A program made the position numbers and the translations under genes. Source: Erythroxylum novogranatense (lineage: Eukaryota; Streptophyta; Magnoliopsida; Malpighiales; Erythroxylaceae). Taken from it: a stretch of DNA of 64,000 bases. The stretch covers positions 78,455,887-78,519,886 of the forward strand of contig CM057225.1 in assembly GCA_029891385.1 (NCBI GenBank), read 5' to 3'. Of the stretch, positions 10,829-22,857 are shown piece by piece. Within the stretch, counting starts at the first letter, position 1, and each line of letters opens with the position of its first letter. The notes under the pieces were generated by a model, which made no database searches, was not told the DNA's origin, and was given only the letters and a program-made list of their open reading frames with translations.

Positions 10829-13800
10829 TTTTGGACCCCAATCTTTGAGTGAAAATTTGAATTATGAAAATAAAATTTAAGGAGTGCTTTGTGTATAATT
10901 TGTATAAGAGATGTCTTAAACTTTAAAGAATATTGAGAAGAAAAGAAATGATTTGATTTTGATATCTTTGGGGTTTTGAGTGGACTGGTATGGTTTATGA
11001 AGTTAAGTGGATGAGTTGATTGAAATTAAGTTGTAAATCATGACTAAAAAGAGAAAGTGTGAAAAAAATGAAAAATTGTAAAAAGTTTGACTTTTTGGCC
11101 TTTGAGGGTTGACTTTTGATTTAGGCAAATTTTGATAAAATTGTCTTCTGGAAACTTGTAGTTTATGTCAAGAGCTTTCTGTAGCCATAAAGTTTGATAT
11201 TTTTCGATATCGAAAGTGAGAGTAATGATCAGACAAAGTTCGATTGGAGTTTGACTTTTTGAAGAAAAAAGTTGACTTTTTGATTTAGGTCAAATTTGAG
11301 AAAATGATCAACATGAAAATTTTAGCCTCTGTCGAGAGCTTTTTGAGGACATAAAGTTTGCTATTTTTCGATGTCGGGATTGAGAGATATGATTTTCTGC
11401 AGATATGCTTTGTTTTGAAAATGCTATTAAGTATAGATTTGTGTGTTCTATGCTTCGAGGCCACTCGTCGTATGGATTTAGTTTGAATTAGAGTAAGTGG
11501 TCTTCATGAAAGTTTTAGATGATATTTTTATCTTTCCATTGATATAAAGTTTGCAATTTTTCGATATCGGGGCTAGGAGTTATGAACGATTAAAAGTGGA
11601 AGTAGTTTAGGAAAATTCGTTTTGGGATGTAATCTTTGATTGAAGTTTCAATTCTTCGAGACCTAATTTGATTGAGTTCTTCAGGAAAATTGTAGAAAGT
11701 CCCTTAAGCTTTCTATTGATACCATTTGGAGGTCAGGAGCAAAAGATATGATTTGAAAATTTTGAAAGTTTCCTGCAAATTCAGATTTCATCCTTAGACG
11801 TGGCCACGTCTAGTTTCTAAGTTTCTTAGACGTGCCCACGCCTAATCGCTAAATGTCCTCCTCTCGCTCTTTTGCTTATAACTTTTTCGTTTGATATCCG
11901 ATTGATTTGATTCTCGAAGCGTTGGATTCCTAAGACAATTACGTTCATCTATATGAAGAATTATGATTTTTATGAGATTAAATGGAAAGAGATTGATTGA
12001 ACCTAAGTGAGAGCTTTGGTTATAGGTTATAAGTTGGATAATTTTCTGAACATGGTTCAGTATTTCGTGAAATTTGGGAGCTGTACAACTCCGATTGAGT
12101 TGATTCTTGAGGGAAAATAAATTTAAGATATAGGGCTACAACTCTTGTGAAGGGATCGAAATTTAATTTCATCCCTAAGATTGTTATTTTCTGGACTGAA
12201 GTTATGTTAATGTTCAGTCTCGGATTTTGTGAAGGTCTGATAGTATTTCGGCTATAACTTCTTCAATTTAGATCCGAATTGAGATCCGTCAGTTGCATTG
12301 GATTCGTATGATCGAGAGGAACAATTCTATAGTAGAAATTTTGTCCAAATTATTTCGTTTAGTTGCCCGAAACCAGGACGCAAGACATCAGATTTTTAAA
12401 GAAAGTTCAGGGGCAATTTTGGAATTAAGTTAAAGAGTAAGGGTAAATGGATTTACCCCTCATTTTAATGACTTGGCATTCCAAAAAGCAGATGATATCG
12501 TTGGAGAAGAGAAGAAACACGATGTTTCTAGAGAAAAGAAGAAAAGAATAAAAAGAGAGAAAAGATGAGAGAGCTTCAGATATGTAGAGAGAGAGAGAGA
12601 GATAAAGTTAAGTTTTGTATTTTAAGAGTTTTCAAGAGGATTTCTTCGTTGTTTTCAAAGGAAAAGAGTAGAAAAGCTTGAAAGTTTCCTTTGGAGGCAA
12701 AGAACCAAAATCAAGGGAAAAGGTAAGAGAAAAGTTTTAAGTTTTGAGTTATTCTTAAAATTTTGGTTTAGATTAATTAGAAATGATGTGGGTTTATGTG
12801 CTATGAGATTAATTTAGTGATTGTCAAGTATAATGAGTTAATTTTGGTTATGGAAGATTCTAGAGAGAGAAAGCTTAGTGAAGAAGATGATGAATAGTGA
12901 AATTTGGGAGTTTTTGAAATTGTTGCTTTAGATTGCTTGACTTAGTGATGAATTTGAGATATCCTAAGTTAATTTTGATGTTTATGCTTTAGGTGAAGTT
13001 TAATTTGAAAAATTGTAAATTGGAGGTTTAGGCTTAATTTCAAATTTGGAGATTTTGTGAATTAATGGTGTAGAATCATCAATAATAGTAAGAATTGGTG
13101 AAATATGAAATCAATTTTGAAGAAATTGTGATTTATGGTATTGAATTTGTGTAAATTGGTTTAGGCCAATTTTGAAACTTGGGGATTTTCAAAATTGGAG
13201 ATTGAAATAGCTTGATTTTATATGGAATTGGTGTTTTCTAAGCTTAATTTGAGTAATTAAGTGAATTATGATATTGAATTTGATTGAATTTTGATGAAAT
13301 TGATTTAGGGAATGTTAAATTGGAAGAAAGAAGGAGGCTTTGGAGCAATTGAGGCACAAAGCAAGTTGTTAGCATGGATATGAGGTGGGTAGCATATTTA
13401 TATTTTGATTTATAGGCAATATACTAATTTTTTCAAAATGAAAGAAAGAAAAGTTTGATTTGTGATAAATTATTTTTGTAAATGTTTGAAAATAAGAATT
13501 GATTAAAAGTTTGAAATTATGATTTCAATGATTTCTAAAAATTATTGCAAGCTTAAATGCATTGTTCCAAATGATTTGCTAAATCGCTAGAATTTCAAAC
13601 TGCATTGGTTGTGTATGCATTGATAAATTGTGCAAATTGTTGAAATTATTGATTGATTAAAGTTCTTGACTTGTATGATATGTGTGAATTGCGAGTTTGT
13701 TTAAGTTCATTTGAAATAAAGTTAGAAAGACAAGATTTTGAAAAGTGTCTTCGGCAATTGAATCTCCGCTTAACTTCGTGTTATGTGGGTTCGGTTAGGT

Positions 13801-15165
13801 CCTTCGTGAGTCGATTAACTGTCTTTATTCAGATAGCCTTCTCCGGTTGCCTGCTAGTGGCACGGAGCTTCGATTTCGACTCCTTCACGGCTACAATGGA
13901 CCGCTTATGGGAAAGTGTAGTACGTTTCGCTCACTTTACCGCATGTGACCGCTATGCGGATTGTGCAAGACGCTCTGCTTGGACCAACCAAACCATTTTG
14001 ATATGTTATGTGTTTTGATTTGTTTTGTGTGCTGCATTCATGTTCAAAATTGAGAAATAAAAGGTGAGATTTATATGAAAAGTTTGAAAAATTGAAAAGT
14101 CGGAGGAAATTGTTTGAAAAGTTTCAAAGTTTGAAAAAATTAGCCTTTTGGCAAAAGCTTATGAAAATGATTTCGCTTATTGGTCAATTTATAAATGTGT
14201 TATCCACGAGCTTGTGAAGCTCACCCCCTTTCATCCCCATCTCCAAGTTTCGCAAGGAGATCGGATGAAAGAGTGTCAAGACATTCGATTCGATTTTGTA
14301 TCATTTGGCTTTTGTAAATTAAGATTGGATATGACTTAAATTGTCATTTATGTATCCGAGTTATGAAGTTTGTATATAATTGGGGGATGAGTTAGGAATT
14401 GGTTATAATTGCGTTTGAGTTGTATTCAGATTACGCTACGGATTTGTATATTGTATTGAAGCATAATTTCATTGGATGTGGATTGAGATAGATTGAATTG
14501 TACTTAGATATAGGAGTGTGTCTATTCTCACGAGATCCCGCATTTGAGAGTCCGTTGATTTTGATGATTGTGTGATTGATTGAGCTTTTAGAAGTGTGTT
14601 TTTGAATACTTTGCAAGTTTGGGTTAGGATAAATACAGCCGTTGTGCTGCCGAAATTTCGATAAAATTATAATAAAATGTAATTTAAGATTTGTATGGAT
14701 AAATAAGAGTATGATCAGATTTAGAGATTTGCATGAGAATGATTTTTCCAAAAGTGGAATTTGGTTGTGTGATTTGAATGAGGTTGGCTAATGAGGTAAG
14801 AAATGAGAATAAGAAAAGAAAAAAAAATTATACCGGATTCGGATAGTCTAGGTTTTCCAACGCGATTGTGTTCCTGTGTTCCTTATTGTTTTCAGATGTC
14901 GGATTTTTTTGCTTTAGTTCAATCTGTTTCGTATCCGTTTTTAATTCGTATTCGATCCGTATTTGTTTCGTATTTCGATTGATAAATCCGATTTGTATTT
15001 TGCGTCCGTATTTTGGTATTCGTACTTTGTTTTGCAAGCGCTTTTGATTCATACTTATTTGATTCACTCCGCTATTTTTGCCTCCGCTTTGTACTTTGTT
15101 TCCGCATTCCGTTTTCTGTGCTTCGTTTTTCGGTTGGGATCCGGTTTCCGGATCGGGTCCCAACA
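10829..15165 (+). mobile_element. Solo chromovirus LTR, plus strand, inside element 1
   Basis: A 4.3-kb LTR-like block ending CGGGTCCCAACA and beginning TTTTGGACCCCA, which is the same terminal inverted pattern with the initial TG mutated to TT. It is flanked by the 5-bp duplication TAAGT at 10824-10828 and 15166-15170. There is no primer site, polypurine tract or second copy, so it is a solo LTR left by LTR-LTR recombination. Its middle shows the order of motifs found in the other chromovirus LTRs, with a perfect 18-bp palindrome TAGACGTGGCCACGTCTA at 11795-11812. A 121-codon ORF at 13653-14018 lies in it but shows no domain. Confidence 0.85.
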
Positions 15166-15170
15166 TAAGT

Positions 15171-17596
15171 CATTAATCAAATTCAGCTCATGAGACTACA
15201 ATTGTCCTTCGGGACACAACAGTACTTTGCTATTGCAATAGATTGGATGTTAATCTCACACATGGGAAACTTTGTCAGATACAGCAAAATCGCCAAATCG
15301 AAGCGGTATAATCCTCAAAAATTCTTTTTACCTACTTCATTTATGCAACTTACATATATCTTCCACAAACATTCAAAATTTCAATCTTACTTTTTCAATA
15401 TGATCATAGACACCCTTTGACATCATGTTGCTTGTTAACGCTAATAGATATAACCTTAAAATCATTGTGCTTATATTTAGCTCTTGTAATTCCTTGAGTA
15501 ACTAATTCCTCAGTCCAATAGTATTATCACTTGCTATCCTCTATTTTTTTCATTGAACTTCCTTTTTCTCGACGGATTTCAGTAGTTCTTTCAATTTCCT
15601 GATGATTCCACATTGACTTATGCTAATGTCTATTCCTTCATACCTGTTACTCCACACATTTCAATTTATCTAAAAACACAACTTCCTATGCTAGAAACCC
15701 CTTCCTCAGGTATAATTGGTGGTTCCCAACATATTTACATAGACTATGATGGGGACCAAATTTTACCTCACATTAACAAGAATGTCTCCTCGAATTAGTG
15801 AAATCCTCTTATATAGTTGGATACTTTACATCAACAAAATATATACACTCCCAATACCCTTTTCTAACTCTTATACATGAGTCTTTGCTATGGATGTAAC
15901 TCCAATATTCACTTTTGTCTCACTATTTATTTATCATATTTTTTTTCACTAAAGAAGACAACACATCACAACTTTTCTTAGAGACCTGTCATCTTATTTC
16001 AAAATTCCCTCCGTTGCGTCATTCGGTTCCTTTCTGACGCAAACCCATTTGAATCAAGCGAGGGGCCTTTGACCTCTGGACAATGGAGGAAGTACTAGAT
16101 TCTATTGTTGAATCGAGAGAAGAGCTTATGATCTCAGCTACTGGTCATGGAAAGCCTGCCTTCATTGATCATAAACTAACTTAACAAACCTCGATATTGT
16201 CACTGACCTATTGTCCATGAGTACCTAGTGGTCATTCTTAATACCTCAGGAAAAATCAATTCCAACATCTATCTTAATAAGTTCTATGGTCAATGCATCC
16301 TTGATACTAAGGCTCAATGAGGCCTTAAGCAATTTCTTTTAGGCTACACCCCAATAGATACCATCCAAAATCCTTACATCTTATTTAAAAATGTATTTAT
16401 GTCATGTCTTCATTTACTCACACTCGCTAATGCTACTTACTTTCCAATTGACTCAAGATAACATTTCTATCCTTGTTCCTGCCCATGACTGGGGTTTACC
16501 TTTTTAGGCCAATAACATGCCTTACACTTTCTTCCTCACCTTTACACACATATTGATAGTGATTCTACTCCAGTTTTCTAGTATTTACTTCTTCTTCTAT
16601 GCAACATGCTATCATGATCATTGTATAGCATTTTAAGTGCCTTCACTTTTCCCCTTTTGATTTTATCATCCTTTCCATAGCCACATGCATACATACAATC
16701 CAAACCTAGGCGCATTTCTAATTTTCTCCATACTACACATCAAGTATCGCGTTTCATCACTTGTAAAATCATGTTCCTATTATTTCATCGTCCATATGTA
16801 TATTCTCAATCCATTTAGAATTAGAGATGCAAAATTATCAAGAATTGTAATCTATCATAAACATATTATTACATTAAATCATAACATTTATCACATTTCA
16901 AATCCACGTCTATCCTTTCACAGTCATAGAAAAGTTATTTCTTTTAACCGGGCTTGTACACTTTAATCTCATCATTTCTGCTTCTTCCTGACAACTTCTC
17001 TATCTCATTCGAAGGTAGAACATTTCGGTACAATATCGATATCTCATAATAAACACCAACAGCTATATCTATCTTGTCGAACCATGTACTTTTTCTCATT
17101 TCCAATCATCCCCATTTATCGGACATATAAGTAAGAATCATAAATACCTAGTCATCCTGAACTTTTAATCTCACATAGACTTATTCTTATGCTAAATCAT
17201 ACTCTTATCACTTTAACCGATATTCTTCTCATGTCTAGATTTGACTTCACCAGGCTATAGCAAACTTCGTTTTCTTTCAACTCATTTTAAACACTTTAAG
17301 TCTCATTATTCATTTGATATCACTTCTTTCCTAAATCAGCCCATGCCAATGTATTCACATTCATATCACATTTGAGGATTTATAACCACAGTACAATAGG
17401 AATATCATTATCCATTTTTCCTTTCCCATTCGTAATTGCCCATAAACACTTAAACACTTAACATATGTTCATGCGTATGACTCATACTCATACGACTCAG
17501 ACTAGGGATCAGTTGCCATAGTCTGTTGTGACATGACTTTAATGCATGTAACTTAACCCATGTTTAAGAAAATTCCCATATAAGTTTGTATTTCTA
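15171..17596 (-). pseudogene. Remainder of element 1 interior, no readable gag-pol
   Basis: This is the stretch between the solo LTR and the primer site, where gag and the leader of a minus-strand element should lie. I find no zinc knuckle, protease or RT motif and no long frame on either strand; the short ORFs (for example 16685-16966 and 15613-15798, both plus) have no known domain. It is too short for gag plus pol, so either a large deletion occurred or the element was of a non-autonomous large-retrotransposon-derivative type. Confidence 0.45.
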
Positions 17597-17609
17597 GGCT
17601 CTGATACCA
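17597..17609 (-). other. Primer-binding site, initiator tRNA-Met, of element 1
   Basis: The minus strand reads TGGTATCAGAGCC, complementary to the 3' end of plant initiator tRNA-Met and six bases from the 5' LTR end at 17616. This is the usual primer for chromovirus and Copia elements. Confidence 0.92.
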
Positions 17610-17615
17610 CCTAAA

Positions 17616-20600
17616 TGTAACACTCCACTCTTGTATGACCCAAACCTGATATCGATGGTGATATCCGAGTCCGCGCCCTAAGAGGGTGGCGTGCTACATT
17701 ACTCAGTCAAAACTTAGTCTAATTTTTTTTCTTTTTTTAAAAAACACAACATACACTAGGCAGACATCAAATAACGTACACAATCACCAGTAAGTACAAT
17801 GATCGTCTCTTTTATAAATCCAAATTAATTCAGTCCGGTCACTTTACAAATTGACGGAATCATTTGTACAAAAATTCCAAAAATACAATTTTATACAGAA
17901 TTTATCAGACACTAATGCAGACGCGAACTGATCCCTGACCTCTTCTCTCACTCTCATGCGGTTGCTATACGCTCGTTGCCTAATAGGGTATTCTTCTGGG
18001 TCCTGAAAAATAAGTTACAATTTTGGGTGAGTTTGCGAACTTAGTGAGGTAACCATCATCGATGGTTCACTCAATTCATGCAATACTCAAACATATCACT
18101 TTTATCTCATAATAGCACATTCAAAAGTACCACATGATTGTTTTCACACAAATATAAGGGATTTTGCCTTTCACTCAATCAAAGAAATTCAAATCGAATG
18201 CATATGAAATGCGTATGTGACACTTTCCAATTTCTTACGGTGTTGTGACCGAGCGCCTAAAACTGTCCCACTATGGGCGCACTAATCGTTGAGCCTGAGG
18301 CTCTGAATCACTGTAGGGTTGAGGCCTAAATACATTGAGCTTTTAGCTCTCGGTGACTGCTCCGGTCACAACTGTCATTAACTGATCATGCATTCATGCA
18401 TAGAATGCATATGTCGCAATAAGGCAATATCCACTTCACCATCATGTCCAAATTATCGCATTCGAACAAATAGTTCACAATTAATCACATTAACATCACA
18501 ATCACATTGAATCACACAAATAGCACTTCTATGTCATAATCTCCCAATACATCGGACCTTCTGTCCGAAATCCATAATCATAACACAATCCCACCATTGT
18601 TCACCACAGAATTATAAGCAAATAATAATTGAGGAACCATCTAGGTCACTCGCCAATAGTTTCCGAGCTAATGTCTGGAAGTCTCGACAACGTCGGTGGA
18701 CTGACGTTCCGAATGTGCCTCTATAACAATTCAAACACACACATATTACCTATTGTCCAATCAGAAACATTTAATAATGCACATGTAGCAATTTAAAATG
18801 TGTACAGTGCGTGTTCGTGACATTCCCGACACTATTCTAAAAATTCCTGTCACAATATTTTCCTCTAAATTTTTGAAACTCATTGACACCAAAATCACTA
18901 AATTCGGACCTCTATAGGTCCAATTATTGCTACAACCGAGACTGTACACTATACCCAACTTCACTCTAGAAATTAAATATCTTAGGGACTAAATTGAAAT
19001 TTGATTTCTTTAGATAAATTGTAGCCCCATGTCTCTAGTATAATTAGGAATAATAATCACCTCATTTGGATCTCTACAGATCGAGATATCACCAAAATAT
19101 TGAAGTATGTTCAGACTTTTCAACCAATCCTCTCACTTTGATCTAATCAATCCTTTTCAATTTAATCTCAAAATCCATAAATTTTCATGGAGAGGAAGAG
19201 GAATGTCTTAGGAATCCAACGCTTCAAAAATCAGATCAATCGGACGTCAAATGGGAACATTATAAGCAAAAGAGTGAAGAGAGGTCGGGTTAGAAAAACA
19301 TGACTACTAATGCATGTAAAAATTACATGCATTAGTCGACTAGTCGAAAACCTATTAGTCGACTAAGTAATCTACAATGATTGACCTGGAAAACTCTGGT
19401 CTTTTTTTCTTCCAACAACCCAAATTTCCCAATTCATAACTTCTTACTCAGAACTCCAAATTGCACAAACTTGGTATCAATGGAAAGCTAAAAGAAAACT
19501 CTACAAATTCTGTGAACAGATTAAAAACCAGATCTGCCTCTAAAGGAGTCCAAAACCACCTCAAAGTATCTGTCATATAAACATTATCCTACACAATGAC
19601 AAAAACTCTAAACATTCTAATTCTCTACTCCATTGTCTAAAAATCACAAATGAGGACTCATTGGAAAGAGCAAAAAAAATACTACAAGTTTCATGAAGAG
19701 CTTGAAAATCAATTTCACCTCTAAGGGTACCAAAAATGCACTCAAAGTTACTGTCTTCACAATACCATTCAAAACAGTACAACAGTTTTCCAAAAATCAT
19801 ATCTTCCCATCCCCTTTGCTAAAAATTCCAAGTTTTATATCGATCAAAAGAGAAAAACATATTCTACAACTTTCATAAACATCTTGGAAGCAAATTTAAC
19901 CTCTAAACCAATCAAATTCTCATTTAAAGTTTCTGCCTATATAAGTCATTCTCAACAGTAACACAATCTTCCAAAATTCATAACTTCCTATCCCATTATC
20001 GAAAAATTCCATGCTTGATATCACTGAAAAGAGCAGAACACACGATACAATTCTCATGAATGACTTAAAAGTAAATTCGAACTCTAACTAGGTCAAATGT
20101 TCCCATTTTTGTGGCTGCCCTGTTATAGAGAATTAAATCAGCATAGAACCTAAACCATATCCAAACTTTACAAATTCATAAATTACAATCCCTTCATCCA
20201 AAATTCGCATATAATACCTCATTACAAAGCCAAAACATTCCTCTATAACTTTCCATAAGATCACTTGAGTTAATTTCAATCATAACAGTCCAAAATCACC
20301 AAAATCCATACTTGGAGACATTACACACACCAAAACACATTAAAACATAAAGTACCATCTGAAAGTAATCAAGCCATAACTTTCAACCTACAAATCAAAA
20401 AATGACATACTTGGCAGAGATAGAAAGCTAACAAGAAAATCTTTAACTTTCATGAAGACTAATTTCACAAAATCTGTCTACTTTAGCCTAGAAAAATTTC
20501 CCAAGTTTCTGGTCACAAAATCGTCAATGTTAGCCTCACCAACATTCACCCTACACATATGTCTCACTTTCAAAGAAAAATTCCAAACTTTTCAAGCCAA

Positions 20601-21939
20601 AATTGGATAGAACTTTCTTCATAAGAAATCTACCCAAACTTCTCAAGTTTAATACAAACTAAACCTCAACTCAATAGCATAACCATATCAAAAGTTATGA
20701 TCAAATACCTTAAACATACAGAAAGTAAAATTTTCCAGATTTTATACCTAACTCTACTCCTTTCATTCCAACACCATTTCTACATCAATAAGCATCCAAT
20801 TGAGTCACTAATTCAGCCACAATTTCATCAAGCCATTCTCTTGAATAAGTAGTCACAAATTGGAAACACACACACATAATTGCCTTAGTTTAATTTCCTC
20901 CCATCTAACATCATACTAACATCACAAAAACCAAGCCAAAACTCTTACTTCACATGCTTCACCTACCATGTCATTTATCCTTACACAAACATACACTTAC
21001 ACCCATACAATTAAAACACAAGCTTCATGAAATTAATGCACAAAAAAACACAATTAATGCATCTAACTACCAATTAAAGTACATAAAACAAATCCCTCAC
21101 CTAGACAAGCTTCAAAGCTTTCATTCTTCACTAATTCACCAAATCCTCTACTTCACCCTTCACACCCACGGCAATCACCAAGTTACGGGAGATAGAAGGC
21201 TTAAGCTTGGACACTTGAAGAGGAAGCACTTAAGGTAGAAGAGAAGAGTAGCAAGACAAGTGGAGAAGAGCAACAAAAAAGCAAGGAGAAGAAAGCACCT
21301 ACGGAAGAGAAGGAAGAAGCACTTTAAACTCACTTTTCTCTCTTTCAAACTTAGAATGTCGTGGAAGCACTCACAAATTAGGTTATTTATATAACCATTA
21401 AGTATAAGACTAAGTAGGCAAGTGACATGTGTCCCTTGCCACTTGTCTTGTTCTTAAGCCCTCATTTAATTCATTTCCATTAACACTTCAACTTCTACTC
21501 CAATTTCTCTCCAAATGTCAATAGCTCAAAGTAATAAATCCTAAAATCATGTATCTAATTTTTTCCGTGCCATTGGACAGTCATTTCCAGTACCGAAAAT
21601 CCAATCAGTCTATCACTTGGTAATTTTTTCGGTCCAGACATTGTCCCCCAAAAATTCCAGAAAATTCCTAAAAGTTCCAAAAAATGGAAAACACACATAA
21701 ATCACTCGAATTCAATTTTTAAAGCACAAATAACATATTTTTCACAATAAACACATTTATAGACACATATGCCAGGAAATGTCATGAATGCATGTACAAT
21801 CATGTGCATGTGCAAAAATTACCATTCATATATATATATAGAGGCCATATTCTGCATGATCATGCCAAGATAACTTTAAACATTCCTAACCCGTTCGAAA
21901 TTATCATTTTACCCTTCCTATCGGTGATGGGATGTTACA
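17616..21939 (-). repeat. 5' LTR of chromovirus element 1
   Basis: Direct repeat partner of 5302-9603. In minus orientation it runs from 21939 to 17616. The palindrome cassette is at 19306-19372 and the conserved AACCATCATCGATGGTTC at 18051. Differences from the partner are mostly single-base substitutions plus a few indels, for instance a longer T/A run near 17730. No coding content. Confidence 0.92.
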
Positions 21940-22027
21940 AAGATATTAACATAGAAGGTTAATAAACTATCTACCACTCTGATATAATTTGCTAAGCAGA
22001 ATTCACCTACTTTAGCAAAGCAAATCT

Positions 22028-22276
22028 TTGAAGGACTTTGGTTATCGCGCTCCTAATGCAGTAGAAGTTAGAGCATGTAGTTGCCTTCCAGCTACTTTCT
22101 TTATAGATGAAAGATACGTCCCTCCTCATAAAAGAGAGGCTATTTATGTGGTGCCTCCTTATGTTAATCTTGGTAATGGAGGACAAACTGTTAAGCCCCA
22201 AATTCTTAGCAAACGGGGATTTGGTGGGAAGCCTAAAGCTAATGGACTACAATATAGTTTTGGGAAAACATTGTAG
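22028..22276 (+). pseudogene. Unrecognised 82-codon ORF, possibly the N-terminal part of the old gypsy gag
   Basis: An open frame of 82 codons with a balanced composition (IDERYVPPHKREA, a G-rich KRGFGGKPKANG tail) that looks like real, once-coding sequence. I do not recognise the family. It lies just upstream of, and on the same strand as, the gag relic that starts near 22320, so the simplest reading is the N-terminal part of that gag or of an ORF before it. It could also be a separate captured fragment. Confidence 0.35.
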
Positions 22277-22319
22277 CTATAAACTATAATCCTATTATTC
22301 CCTACTATAAATGAGATTA

Positions 22320-22857
22320 TAGGTCAAATTGGAAGATGAAAGTGAAGGTGTTTAGGAATTGTACAAGAATAGTTTGAGACAATTTAGCTGCCCAAAATTT
22401 TCCAAACCTTATCTGGAACAAATTAACTATGAGAATCCTTATCCTTATGGTTATAGAATTTCTAAATTCCATTTGTTTTCTAGTGAAGATTGTTAATCAA
22501 CTATTGAGAACGTCGTCAAATTCATCATACAATGTGGAGAATTAGTCAGTTACAAAAACTTTAACAACTTTAAGCTTAGGTTATTCTTGAATTCATTAAT
22601 AGGAACCACCTTCCTTTGGTATGCTTTGTTGCCCAAGAATTCTATCCTTTCATAGGTAGAAATGAAAAGATTATTTCATACCTAATATTTTAGGACTATG
22701 CTCGAAGTTAACATAGTTGAGTTGTTAAAGGTTAATTAGAAAAGTGTTGAGAATGTTGACATACTAACCACTTGTTTCAAGAAAATGAGAAGTCAATGTT
22801 TGATTGCATTTCCAGAAACTAAATATGTAAATTTAGTTCAAAGAGGGTTGGATATTA
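22320..22857 (+). pseudogene. Retrotransposon gag relic, left half
   Basis: Frames on the plus strand, interrupted by stops and small indels, show the retrotransposon gag core: a proline-rich PYPYGYR-like lead, a KFHLFSGED-like segment near 22465-22490, and TIENVVKF..QCGE followed by FLWYALLPKNSI near 22500-22645. This is the capsid-like domain that packages genomic RNA. It breaks off at 22857 within the GLD-x-x-x-x-KK conserved block exactly where element 2 was inserted, and resumes at 41475. Confidence 0.7.

Larger units (their letters stand above)
5302..21939 (-). mobile_element. Chromovirus-type (Tekay/Del-like) Ty3/gypsy element 1, structurally complete but decayed
   Basis: Two long direct repeats (5302-9603 and 17616-21939) begin and end TGTAACA/TGTTACA on the plus strand and are flanked by the 5-bp duplication AAGAT at 5297-5301 and 21940-21944. 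An initiator-Met primer site sits left of the right-hand repeat, and a polypurine tract sits right of the left-hand repeat, so the element reads on the minus strand. The interior contains a plus-strand solo LTR (10829-15165). Without it the interior is only about 3.7 kb, shorter than one LTR, and holds no open gag-pol. It is therefore non-autonomous. The LTR pair differs mainly by substitutions and looks old. Confidence 0.92.

Noticed and set aside
13653..14018. 121-codon ORF in the solo LTR
   Set aside because: It lies fully inside an LTR body, has no known motif and has no counterpart in the other LTRs.
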